Origin: a virus
IMG/VR virus record: IMGVR_UViG_3300032265_002598
Span: 62,001-126,000 of that record
DNA length: 64,000 nucleotides
Strand: one strand, 5' to 3'
Shown here: one piece after another, positions 41,801 to 50,355 of the stretch
Layout of the letters: the number at the start of each line of letters is the position of its first letter
How positions within the stretch are numbered: position 1 is the first letter of the stretch
Notes under the pieces: generated by a model
Seen by the model: only the letters and a program-made list of their open reading frames with translations
The model's database searches: none
What the model was told of the DNA's origin: nothing
Made by a program: the position numbers and the translations under genes

Positions 41801-43218
41801 ATAGTGGATTAACTTTACCTATTAGTTTAACTGGAACTTATTTATATGTTAATAATAGTGGTAAATTATCTTCTTATGTAACTAGACCTAACAGTATTCT
41901 ATTCTCTAATAATGCTTCATATTCTACAGGAAATAGTAGCCTACGCTGGATCAATTCACAACAAGTTATGGCTATGGGAGCATCAGTTGATGTTACAGAA
42001 GATACAGTACCTACTAATGGCTATGATAGTTACTATAACATATTATTAAGTTCTAATTCACAAGTAGACACAGTATTTAATAATCGTGGATTCAATAATA
42101 GATTTGCTGTTTTAAATTCTGGCAATGATAGGACTATAGGTTTTCATATTGGTCCAACTGGTGCTGTAGCTATTAATACAGCATTGTCAAATTTATCATC
42201 TGTCAATCCAAAAGCAGCTCTTTATGTTAATGGTAAAACTTGGGTAACAGAACTAAAAATAGGAAATGATTCTGCTCCATCAGGATATTATTTAAGAACA
42301 GATGCTTCTGGAAATATTCGTTTTAGTAATCTTGATATTAATAATCAGTTTACTGCATATTCTACTGATGCTATTACTAATAGTTATCCTATTAACGTAA
42401 TTTCTACTACACAGGGTGTAGATGGTTCATTTATTACTAATTTTGGTTTTACCAAAAGAAACTCAAATGGAAATCCATTTACAGCAAGTGATGATGGAGC
42501 ATATGTTGCATATAATGGTTTAGCTTGGGTTACTGCTAGTGGTCTTAAAGCGTATCAAACCCAGCTGGAAACAGGTAATCCACAAAGTTCTCCTGGTATA
42601 GCTATTGGTTATAAACCTTCAGTAACTAGTACATTTAATACTCATGCATTCGCTGGCGGTTCATTTAGTCATACTAGCAAAACATATGATGGATCATCCC
42701 AATATGTTCAGTATTATTTAAGAACCCGCACAACAGGCCCAAGTAATACAACCAATCCTCTAGTTACTAATTGGTCAAAAACTAATGTTGTATCAGATGA
42801 AAGTCCTAATAACTGTATTAATTTTAATGATTTTTATGCTTTAGACTCTTATAGTCCTGGATATGATAGAGTTTGGGCATATAAAATTAGCGTTTCAGTA
42901 TTATGGCAAAATAGTACACAATCCACACCCAATAATACTGCTAGAAGATATGCTGGAACATATCAAATTGAGGGCGGTGTATATAGATCAGCCGATGGTT
43001 CTAATTTTTATAAGTTTGGTAATGAAAGCGTTAAATATTATGGAGATGCTATGCCATCTTTTATGGGATTATCTACTGAAGTTAGAAATACAAGTAGTAT
43101 TCCGAGACTCAGTATAGTTGCTAGTGGTGTTGGCGGATATACTGCTCTTTGGTCAGCTACCGCTAGAATTAATCAACTTAACCATCCCGGAGATCTTACT
43201 TTATACGGAACAGTTTAG
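38848..43218 (+). CDS. Fibre with YadA-head-like beta-roll repeats
   Basis: This 1,456-residue protein starts MADTTISGTLNVGSG and carries the common fibre motif GRVGIGTGVPDAVLHV at about residues 54-69. From about residue 168 to 778 it consists of repeats of roughly 14 residues with the pattern NNI-x-[IVL]-G-x-x-N-x-[IVL]-x-G, as in trimeric autotransporter (YadA/Hep-Hag) heads, which form left-handed beta-rolls. Another RVGINTDSPTSDFSVSG motif follows near residue 832. The rest is beta-rich tip sequence without a recognised chaperone or S74 peptidase end. Its start overlaps the tape measure stop (TAATG). It may be a tail-tip or side fibre. It is separated from the 5' fibre cassette by about 23 kb. 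Confidence 0.75.
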   Translation: MADTTISGTLNVGSGTTPDIKLSDTAGISSSFNINKLDIDFSIKGTGNGLMYFDASTGRVGIGTGVPDAVLHVVAPCAKDGLIIESVTNCPTGVTLLLVHNPQTAPVSGSYPAIINLAGRDTNYNKIAYGQIVSKILDPITGYTSGEILFTVDNRGTNTPVFKANVKNIVLGGNNSVSGYSYTVIGGSNAVTGVGITSIGAYNSGLSNSGLIIGNANIFNGTKIVALVNNSKFVGANNIAMGDTVAITGLSNIFIGNSNLLSGSNNILMGDNNSFNGDMSIGLTQLSSNTGSSGIIFGAYATNSGNNNIYIGNLNNLIGNSNNVVGSLVSVTGDSNNIYGSSDSILGSKLISIGSNQFLNTVTSGIFIGNDMSLSNSNKLLFLGMGNTNTKDGLAKSILIGINNNLSNGTPDQILLIGQSNIIQNITGSVVLGNTNNVSGSVSNNLVMGNSNAVSLISTNNLVLGILNNQTGIYIDSAGSITGSGKRPAGTVINSIVAGINNVVYAGNSHIVVGNKNAISGSSSNTLGSYNNLQNSTNAYNIGNSNFLVGSQLATVGSKINLIGQESVVFNTSNQQMNVFGSGNIVLGYNQVVNNGIAVGTSNRLDGLNNIVYGRNNTLGYTRNTCFMTDAGGTTITIPTKGMLAQYLQGDKILVSFQNPPSTSNTFVRTISAIVEDTIEPKTYITLDIPVILDYGNGYYSINNAFDDNNSPSNVVSGLIMPYQRMGGAGGAELNPVYGSNNIIVGSNNRYPFTSGLILGYNNYMSGVRNIAIGYGLTGVADDTLYLGTNNSNKMILDNYKIVFNSGKLQQNLIVKSASDSTSVLNANLNNNRVGINTDSPTSDFSVSGLLTTTDFKLGFSSPDAYVLTSNTNGVGTWQLPVRLSGTNGGMLFKITDKGASGIAEIGYDPNNKQLGFNLGGNNELYINSTGLFLNDQALAYKVRIRGSGGVDFARILFDTDYPNHRINFYNIGGNSGNFNNFTLNSGLTLPISLTGTYLYVNNSGKLSSYVTRPNSILFSNNASYSTGNSSLRWINSQQVMAMGASVDVTEDTVPTNGYDSYYNILLSSNSQVDTVFNNRGFNNRFAVLNSGNDRTIGFHIGPTGAVAINTALSNLSSVNPKAALYVNGKTWVTELKIGNDSAPSGYYLRTDASGNIRFSNLDINNQFTAYSTDAITNSYPINVISTTQGVDGSFITNFGFTKRNSNGNPFTASDDGAYVAYNGLAWVTASGLKAYQTQLETGNPQSSPGIAIGYKPSVTSTFNTHAFAGGSFSHTSKTYDGSSQYVQYYLRTRTTGPSNTTNPLVTNWSKTNVVSDESPNNCINFNDFYALDSYSPGYDRVWAYKISVSVLWQNSTQSTPNNTARRYAGTYQIEGGVYRSADGSNFYKFGNESVKYYGDAMPSFMGLSTEVRNTSSIPRLSIVASGVGGYTALWSATARINQLNHPGDLTLYGTV
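39350..41190 (+). repeat. YadA-head-like repeat region (about 14-residue period)
   Basis: Consecutive units include NIFIGNSNLLSGS, NNILMGDNNSFNGD, NNIYIGNLNNLIGN, NNVVGSLVSVTGD and NNIYGSSDSILGS. Spacing is close to 14 residues, with occasional longer loops. Near 40,700-41,050 a stretch of about 100 residues interrupts the pattern and may form an inserted domain. Confidence 0.75.
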
Positions 43219-43240
43219 TTTTTAGGAAAGGATATTTATT

Positions 43241-44842
43241 ATGGCTACGTCAGCATTTCTTAGTTATGGTTCTTTTAGTTTTTCAGGAGTTAGTGGGTAT
43301 CCTATACCGGCTATTTCTATTTCCAAAGAATACCAAAGAAATGGAGCTGGAAAAACTATTGGAGCAACAACATCAGTAAATTTAGAAGGCAAATTATTTA
43401 CTGGTAGTGGAAATAGTGGACTTCCTCAATTATTAATACTAGAGAGTGGTCTTAGATCGGTTTTTATTGACGGAGGAACATTGACTTTTGGTTGTGGATC
43501 AACTAGTGGATCTTTTTCTGGAGGTAAAATATCAAGGTATTCTGCTAATAAAACAGATAATAATTGGACTACAACTATTGATTATAGTATTGATTTGCAA
43601 TTTGAAAATACTGTCACAACTGGCAATAATCCATTTTATGTTAGTAGTACTCAAGATGAATGGAGTATGGAAACTTTAGATGAGACAGCATTTGCTAGAG
43701 GGCCATTTAGTCTTGGTAATTATTTGCCAGGATATGGAAATCCTGCGCTTAATTTCAATCAAGGACAAAACTATCCTTTTTATAGAATTAGTCGCACTTT
43801 GGGAGCAGTTGGTAAATACATTCCATTTACAGGAGGTAGTGGAATTAGTGCTATTCAAAATGCTAAAGGTTGGGTTAATTATCAATTGGGAGATCAGCCA
43901 ACTTATAGTGGTGTAATCGGATTAACGTTGTATAATTTTGTCAGAAGCTTAAGCGTTAGTGAAGTTGAAGGATCTTTTAGATTAACAGATAATTGGATAG
44001 GAGTACCTACTGGAGTAACAATACCATATATAGAAACTTTTAATATTGATAGTTCATTAGATTCAGAACTTTTAAGAACAGTAACAATACAAGGAACAGT
44101 AAAGGGATTAGAACCATTTAATAGTGGTAATATATACAATTCTAATTTACTATCATATCTTAGTGGTTCTTTAAGTGGATCATTAAATCCTTTGTATAAT
44201 GATAATACTCATATAAATGGTATTAATAGTACTAAATTTATAAATGCATTAAGTGGATATGCTCAGATAAAATCTGGTTTACTTAATAGAATAAGCAGTG
44301 CTTTTGCTACTGGTACTTTAACTACTCTTGGTTATTCTACTTCTGCTACTAGTGGACTTTTGCCAATTAATCCTCTTCCAATGAGTATTACGGAAGGTAT
44401 GAATCCGGCAGAAGGTACAGTGACATACAATTGGGTTTTTAATAATAGACCAAGACCATATATAAACGGAGCTCTTAATGAGTCATTAACTATAGATGAT
44501 CGTCATGCTACTCCTATTATAGCTTCTATTTTCGTATTAGGGCGTAAATTAGGACCTATTTTACAAGACCTAGGAACTTTTAACGCATCAAGTAGAACAG
44601 TAAATTTTGAAGTGGTATTTCCTAAACCTAGTAGTTTAGTAGATATCGTATTCCCAGGAAACCATTACAATACTATAACAGGTGTAGTAGAGAGATTTAA
44701 TCCTGCTAGTTTTACAATTGGATATGCTGGTACAGTAGGAATTAAATCATATGTTACAGCTAATACTAGTAATTGGAATCCAAAAGAAGGACGAATCAGT
44801 GTTAGTAAAACCTGGGACTGGGTAAGATGTATAGAACAATAA
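43241..44842 (+). CDS. Probable distal tail / tail-tip structural protein
   Basis: This 533-residue protein begins MATSAFLSYGSFSFSGVSGY. Segments such as EVEGSFRLTDNWIGVP, ETFNIDSSLDSELLRTVTIQ and GTVKGLEPF look like beta-sandwich tail-tip sequence. The C-terminal half mentions a repeated framework (EGTVTYNWVFNNRPRPYING, then FNPASFTIGYAGTVGI). I recall similar proteins next to hub proteins in uncultured marine phages, but cannot name a family. It has an AGGAAAGGA ribosome site and lies directly before the hub gene. A role in the ring that joins tube to hub is inferred from order. Confidence 0.5.
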   Translation: MATSAFLSYGSFSFSGVSGYPIPAISISKEYQRNGAGKTIGATTSVNLEGKLFTGSGNSGLPQLLILESGLRSVFIDGGTLTFGCGSTSGSFSGGKISRYSANKTDNNWTTTIDYSIDLQFENTVTTGNNPFYVSSTQDEWSMETLDETAFARGPFSLGNYLPGYGNPALNFNQGQNYPFYRISRTLGAVGKYIPFTGGSGISAIQNAKGWVNYQLGDQPTYSGVIGLTLYNFVRSLSVSEVEGSFRLTDNWIGVPTGVTIPYIETFNIDSSLDSELLRTVTIQGTVKGLEPFNSGNIYNSNLLSYLSGSLSGSLNPLYNDNTHINGINSTKFINALSGYAQIKSGLLNRISSAFATGTLTTLGYSTSATSGLLPINPLPMSITEGMNPAEGTVTYNWVFNNRPRPYINGALNESLTIDDRHATPIIASIFVLGRKLGPILQDLGTFNASSRTVNFEVVFPKPSSLVDIVFPGNHYNTITGVVERFNPASFTIGYAGTVGIKSYVTANTSNWNPKEGRISVSKTWDWVRCIEQ

Positions 44843-44862
44843 TTTAGATATAAGGACAACAA

Positions 44863-47800
44863 ATGCCTCAACAGAATCCATTTACATGTTCTGGATCGTA
44901 TGAAGAAGTAGGGCCATATAATCAGACATTATTTTTAGGATGTAGTTTAACTAATTTTAATATTAATCTAGGTTGGGGAGCTGACGCTAGCTCTATAACA
45001 ATTGGTTTAGTATCAGACCCAGCATTTCATCCTGTATCACAAAGATATGGTCCACTCAACGCTTTAGTAAGTAGTACCAATGCTAATAATAATACTCCAT
45101 CTACAGCTTTAAGACAAAATGCAGATGGTTCAATTAGTGACACTGATGCTGGCAGAAACTTATTTAAAACTATATCTCCACAAATAACAGATCAAAATCA
45201 ATATAATGATTTGGGAAAAGTTTATTGGGATATTAATAATAGGAAAAAATATTGGACTGATCCTGATCCTGGATTTTTAGGATTAGCCAAATACCAACCA
45301 GATGGACAATTAGTTCGTAAAGCTTACGATATTATTGGTGTCCCAGCCTTTTTTAGATTTTCTTCTGGATTATCTTTTGGAGGTATGATTTCAGATTGGA
45401 AAGCTAATGGTGGTCAAGGAGGAAGTGGATTATTTGAAGTTACATTAAAAAGTTATTCCAGTTTATTAGCTGGTTGTTATTTGATTATTGATGATTATGT
45501 TGGTTCAATATCAACTTCAATTAATACTGATATTGCTGTTCCTTCAAATACTACTGGTGTTTATACCTCAGATATAGTTAAAGGAAATATACCAAATGTA
45601 TTTAATATTTTTGGATATTTAGAAGACAAAGGATTTGGATACGCTGGTAAAACAGATTCTGGAGTTTCAGCTCTACAGATTTATTATGCTTTACAGGATT
45701 TAACAGGAGGAACAGATTGTCCATTTTCCCCATATGGAGCATTGATTGCTAAACATCCGTTAACTATGGATGGCACTGTTGTTGACGTAACCAACCAAAC
45801 AGTATCTAGTCTTATTTCTTCTAATAACACTATGACTTTACAAGAGTGTGGCTTATGTCCTAATATTAATGCCACAGATGGTATAAAAAGGACAAAACTT
45901 AAACTAGATTTAAGTGAAGTACCAATACCTCCTAATGATTTATTTTTAAATACTGGTCCATATATTACTATATTAGATTTTATTAGCAAATTATGTGCTG
46001 GTGCCGGTTTTGATTTTTATGTTGATTTTCGTCTTCCGGAACAAAATGAAATCGGAAATTTTTCTGGAGTTATTGTTATCAGAACAGTAAGCAAAAGAAA
46101 TCAACCTCCAAGAGAAATTATTAAAAATATAGTAGCGAATTTGGTTAATGCTGGAGCAAAAGTCAGCTCTTACACATATGGACAAGAATATAATGATAAA
46201 GATATCAGAGCTATGTATATTGGTAGCAAACAACAAAGATTATTACAAGTCAGATCTGTAAATTTATCGATTAAACAAAGTAGTTTAGTTTTTGATCCAT
46301 ACTATAACAATGGTGTTGGTCATTTTATTGATTTTAATGCTAAAAATAATTCGAATGCTGGTAATGCCAATATCAATAAATATGAAAACTATTTTAGAAT
46401 CCCAGACCCAGGAAGCACAAGATATTCTCAGACTGCTACAGACGGAGGATCAGCAGTTGGTCAAATTAACGACTGGGATATTTTTCAATCCGTAGTACAT
46501 TTTGGTCCAAATTCTTTAGGTATTTTAAGAGGTAATTATTTTCCTACAGAAGAACAAGATCCAGCTTCTCTTTATCAAGGAAATCCCAATCCTGCTTTTG
46601 CAAATAATGAGAGCTATCCACTATATAACGATCTGATTAGTCCATATTTTGGTTACCATGGTCAAGATACGACTGCGACCACAGTACCATCTGCTATCGA
46701 TTGGCACGAACCAAGAAAAGTATATTTGGATCGTAAAATGGGTCAATTACAAATTGTTTTTAGAAATAATGATATTACTTCTTTATTAACAAAAGCTTTT
46801 ACATCTAGTGGTGAATTTGTTGTTTTAGAGAACGAAATCAGAGCAGCTGGAGGAGGATTTGAAGCTTGGTTTTCGTATTGTTTTGATAATATATTTAATA
46901 CAGATATTGCAGATTTGATGTACTCAGCATTTTGTGCTCAATACCCAGTTTTTGGAAATAGAAGAAATTTTCTAGCTGGTTTAAATATTATTAACTGGGA
47001 TGCTGTTAATAAAACTCCAGTTACTCAAACAAAAGAAACTAGAGCGTATACTATTAGTATAGAAAATGCTCAACCATATGTTCAATTTTTATATGCAGAT
47101 CTAAAAAAGATTCATTCTTTTTTTTCGGATATTTGTAACAACTATTATGCTAAAAAATTTATGGTTAAAACACCTAGAATGAGATGGTATCAAACATCTC
47201 CTTTTAGTAATAGCGAAGGTGAGACATTTGTTAAGTATCCAGATCCAAATGGTAATAATTTTGCTTATTCAGCTTCTAGTAGATTTTTTACAAATTGGGA
47301 AATATCCACAGATGGAGCATGGGAAGAAGAAGGTAATTTTATAGATGATACTATTGTTGTTGGATCTACTCAAGCAAGCTTATTTTCAGACAACGATAAT
47401 AAAATACAGCCTATTTTAGGATTTAATGCCAATGGAGATTTTGCTTCTAGAGACTTTTGGTCTCAAACATATTTAGCTAATCGTAGTAATCCTAATTCAT
47501 TAACTGCTTTAATGCTATCTAGATCACAACCTTTTGGATCAGCAGTAGATAGAGGATTATATTTTCATTTTCCTTTAGATCATAATATGGATCCTTCAGA
47601 TTATACCTATGTTCCATATATAAATCCAACATTAACTAATTTAGGTTTAACTAATCTGACTAATACTTTGGTTGGACAAACTTTAGCTCCAACAACTGCT
47701 CATGGAGAACCAGTTCCTTCTAATTGGCAATATAAAATGTATGCTAAGGCCGAAGTTGAGCCTAAAGTAATTTTCATAAAAGATGTTGATGATATTTATC

Positions 47801-50349
47801 GACCTAGAGCCATACTGTCTCTACAAAGTCCATTATATTTAGGAGGAGGTAAATCTGATACACAAGATTCTTTGTCGTACGTTCAATTACATGATGCTTT
47901 AATGATAATGAATAGAGGATCTTCCCAGCCACCAAATAATATATCTCGTACAAATAATTCTTTAAAAGTTACTTCCAATCCAATGAATTGGAAAGCTATT
48001 CTTTGTGCTTGGGGATTTTCTAGCACTATGAAATTAATTGGTGGTTACCATGGTGTGTCTATCAATAATTCAGCAGAAAATGTGTCTATTGTTAAAAAAG
48101 CTACTTGTCCAGAGTTTGCGGCAATACCTATTAAATTTAATAGAGCTACTTATGGTCCTTGGATAAATCATCCTGGGCTTCAAGGTGTTTCTTCATTAAT
48201 ATTTATTACTACAGATCCTAATGGATATGATCAAAATACTCTCAATAATTTAGTTAATAATTTAGTAGGTGGAGTTAAAGTAAATATTGATGATGGTCTT
48301 AATCCTTGGAGTTATGGAGGAACAAATGCTTTAGATGCTGTAGTTATGAATCAAATTAAAGATGATGTTAATTACCAGCAAGTTACTGAACATGGAAGTA
48401 TTAATGCTGTAGGTATGCTATTGAACGATCCTAATGGAAAACCATATAGTATAGGTAGCGTATTAAAATTAACTGCGGCAGATACAGCAGGACCAATAGT
48501 AACTAATTTGGGTCTCAGTTTAAATAATGGTGGTATTAGTTCTAACTATAATATGAGAACATATGTTAAGAAAATAGGATTTTTTAATAAAGAAAATTCT
48601 GATAGAATTAAAGACACAAGTCTAGAGTTTATGAGAAGACGCAGAGATACGAATAATAGTATCAATAATGCTTTAAATAAAATTAAACCAAATATTTTTC
48701 CTAATACTAGCAATAGTTTACTTGGAGGTTCAGATACTCCTAAGCCATTGAGATGGAGTCCTTTTGAAGTTTTAGCTGGAGCGGCATATCCGCAATTAAA
48801 TTTTAAAAGTTCTGTTGGAGATATTTATTCTGATTTAGGATTTTCTCCATCGTGGTCTAAATTACCATATTCTAAAGGAACAAGTTTCAATACTAAAGAT
48901 ATGTTGAGATATTTAACAAATGTCTCTGTTCAAGATATTCAAGAATTACCCAGAGAACTTAAAGATGATTATTCCCAAAAATCATTTATGAGCTTAGATG
49001 GATTATTATCTCCTATTTCTTTTTATCCAACTTTATATGGATCTACTTATAATATTACAAAATATCCTAGAGATCATTGTGAATTTTGTCGTGGAAGCGG
49101 AACTTATACTTGGGAAAAATTTGATATTCCTAGAGATTCAGGGTCTCAGCCGTCTGGTTTTGCGGGTTTAGTGCAGTTGAAGTCGAGTAAAACTGATACC
49201 TGTCCTTTCTGCGAAACTGCTTCTGATAAAGCTAAAAGATCTTATAAAAGCGCCTCCCCAAAACAAACTAATCCTCCATATATTCTAGCGAGTGGAGATG
49301 ATTTAACTATTATTTCTAAAAATGCTAATACTGGACAACCATCTGGTGAAAATAATCAAAATACAATTATTAATTATTCTACTTTAAATCCTGTAATATT
49401 AATTAGTGGTGAATTTAGTTGTTTTCAAAATAGACAATCCGGAGACCTAACCGGACATAGTATTGACTTGATTGGTTTTGGTTCAACAGTTCCAGAAACT
49501 GGTAATTCTTTAAAATTAGCTTATTCATCAACTATAGAGAAAAACTTTTTAGACTATGATCAAAACTATATCGATCATTGTACAGCACATTCTGTTCCTG
49601 GACCTACAGGTGCTTCGGGCACTCCAGCGAATAATGCAAGATTCTTTGGATTACGAGGACCACTAATGGTTCATGCTTGGGGATATGATTTAGAAGGATT
49701 CCCAGTGCCTAATTCTTCTGGTGAGCCAAAATTAGATTCTAATGGTGATATTGTTAAAGATGGTAGTGGTAATATAATATATAAAAATCAAATCCAAAAT
49801 TCTGATCAAACTTGGACACAGCCATATAAAGAAAATTCATTCTACAAAGGCTGGGGACAATTACCAGGAACATGGCCAGTTGGTCCCGTTGATCTTAGAT
49901 GGGATGATATTGCTGGAGTTTGGGTTGCTGGAGGCAATGGCTATAAGCCAATTTGGGTAGTTATAGAAACAGATTTAGTAGGAAATCAGCCATCTCGTGG
50001 CGAAATAGTAGATGACTCTTATAGTAATCAACCATTAGCTAGTGGATTACGTCGTTTAGTTTTTGTGAAAGATCCAATTGGAGTTAATGGTGCTCCAAGA
50101 GGTGCTCATATTTACTGCAATTATAATAGTCAAAATGGATTTTATGAACCAATTTATAATAAAGTAAGTTTAAGTTCAGGTATTATTAGAGGAGCAAATT
50201 CTGTAGATATGTATAATATGTATCGGAATACTAGTGGAATATATCTTACAACTTTTTCTAATCCTTTAGATTTTAATGTTAATGTTGGAGACGCAGGATT
50301 ATTTACTTTTATAGGTAGTGGATGGGTTTTACAATCTTATAGGTGTTGA
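44863..50349 (+). CDS. Probable tail hub protein with CxxC...CxxC zinc site
   Basis: This 1,828-residue protein has an N-terminal region like tail hub proteins (gp27/Dit-hub type): VPAFFRFSSGLSFGGMISDW, then LFEVTLKSYSSLLAGCYLII, then DDYVGSIS and NVFNIFGYLEDKGFGYAGK. Such proteins form the trimeric hub beneath the tube that anchors the tail-tip fibres. A zinc-ribbon-like pair lies at C1406/C1409 and C1447/C1450 (HCEFCRGSG, then TCPFCETA). The middle part is unassigned. The C-terminal 250 residues contain GPTGASGTP and QPSRGEIVDDSYSNQPLASG. The length is far above a minimal hub, so extra domains are present. The gene follows the distal-tail-like gene and precedes the 2,612-residue gene by six bases. 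Confidence 0.6.
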   Translation: MPQQNPFTCSGSYEEVGPYNQTLFLGCSLTNFNINLGWGADASSITIGLVSDPAFHPVSQRYGPLNALVSSTNANNNTPSTALRQNADGSISDTDAGRNLFKTISPQITDQNQYNDLGKVYWDINNRKKYWTDPDPGFLGLAKYQPDGQLVRKAYDIIGVPAFFRFSSGLSFGGMISDWKANGGQGGSGLFEVTLKSYSSLLAGCYLIIDDYVGSISTSINTDIAVPSNTTGVYTSDIVKGNIPNVFNIFGYLEDKGFGYAGKTDSGVSALQIYYALQDLTGGTDCPFSPYGALIAKHPLTMDGTVVDVTNQTVSSLISSNNTMTLQECGLCPNINATDGIKRTKLKLDLSEVPIPPNDLFLNTGPYITILDFISKLCAGAGFDFYVDFRLPEQNEIGNFSGVIVIRTVSKRNQPPREIIKNIVANLVNAGAKVSSYTYGQEYNDKDIRAMYIGSKQQRLLQVRSVNLSIKQSSLVFDPYYNNGVGHFIDFNAKNNSNAGNANINKYENYFRIPDPGSTRYSQTATDGGSAVGQINDWDIFQSVVHFGPNSLGILRGNYFPTEEQDPASLYQGNPNPAFANNESYPLYNDLISPYFGYHGQDTTATTVPSAIDWHEPRKVYLDRKMGQLQIVFRNNDITSLLTKAFTSSGEFVVLENEIRAAGGGFEAWFSYCFDNIFNTDIADLMYSAFCAQYPVFGNRRNFLAGLNIINWDAVNKTPVTQTKETRAYTISIENAQPYVQFLYADLKKIHSFFSDICNNYYAKKFMVKTPRMRWYQTSPFSNSEGETFVKYPDPNGNNFAYSASSRFFTNWEISTDGAWEEEGNFIDDTIVVGSTQASLFSDNDNKIQPILGFNANGDFASRDFWSQTYLANRSNPNSLTALMLSRSQPFGSAVDRGLYFHFPLDHNMDPSDYTYVPYINPTLTNLGLTNLTNTLVGQTLAPTTAHGEPVPSNWQYKMYAKAEVEPKVIFIKDVDDIYRPRAILSLQSPLYLGGGKSDTQDSLSYVQLHDALMIMNRGSSQPPNNISRTNNSLKVTSNPMNWKAILCAWGFSSTMKLIGGYHGVSINNSAENVSIVKKATCPEFAAIPIKFNRATYGPWINHPGLQGVSSLIFITTDPNGYDQNTLNNLVNNLVGGVKVNIDDGLNPWSYGGTNALDAVVMNQIKDDVNYQQVTEHGSINAVGMLLNDPNGKPYSIGSVLKLTAADTAGPIVTNLGLSLNNGGISSNYNMRTYVKKIGFFNKENSDRIKDTSLEFMRRRRDTNNSINNALNKIKPNIFPNTSNSLLGGSDTPKPLRWSPFEVLAGAAYPQLNFKSSVGDIYSDLGFSPSWSKLPYSKGTSFNTKDMLRYLTNVSVQDIQELPRELKDDYSQKSFMSLDGLLSPISFYPTLYGSTYNITKYPRDHCEFCRGSGTYTWEKFDIPRDSGSQPSGFAGLVQLKSSKTDTCPFCETASDKAKRSYKSASPKQTNPPYILASGDDLTIISKNANTGQPSGENNQNTIINYSTLNPVILISGEFSCFQNRQSGDLTGHSIDLIGFGSTVPETGNSLKLAYSSTIEKNFLDYDQNYIDHCTAHSVPGPTGASGTPANNARFFGLRGPLMVHAWGYDLEGFPVPNSSGEPKLDSNGDIVKDGSGNIIYKNQIQNSDQTWTQPYKENSFYKGWGQLPGTWPVGPVDLRWDDIAGVWVAGGNGYKPIWVVIETDLVGNQPSRGEIVDDSYSNQPLASGLRRLVFVKDPIGVNGAPRGAHIYCNYNSQNGFYEPIYNKVSLSSGIIRGANSVDMYNMYRNTSGIYLTTFSNPLDFNVNVGDAGLFTFIGSGWVLQSYRC

Positions 50350-50355
50350 TATCAA

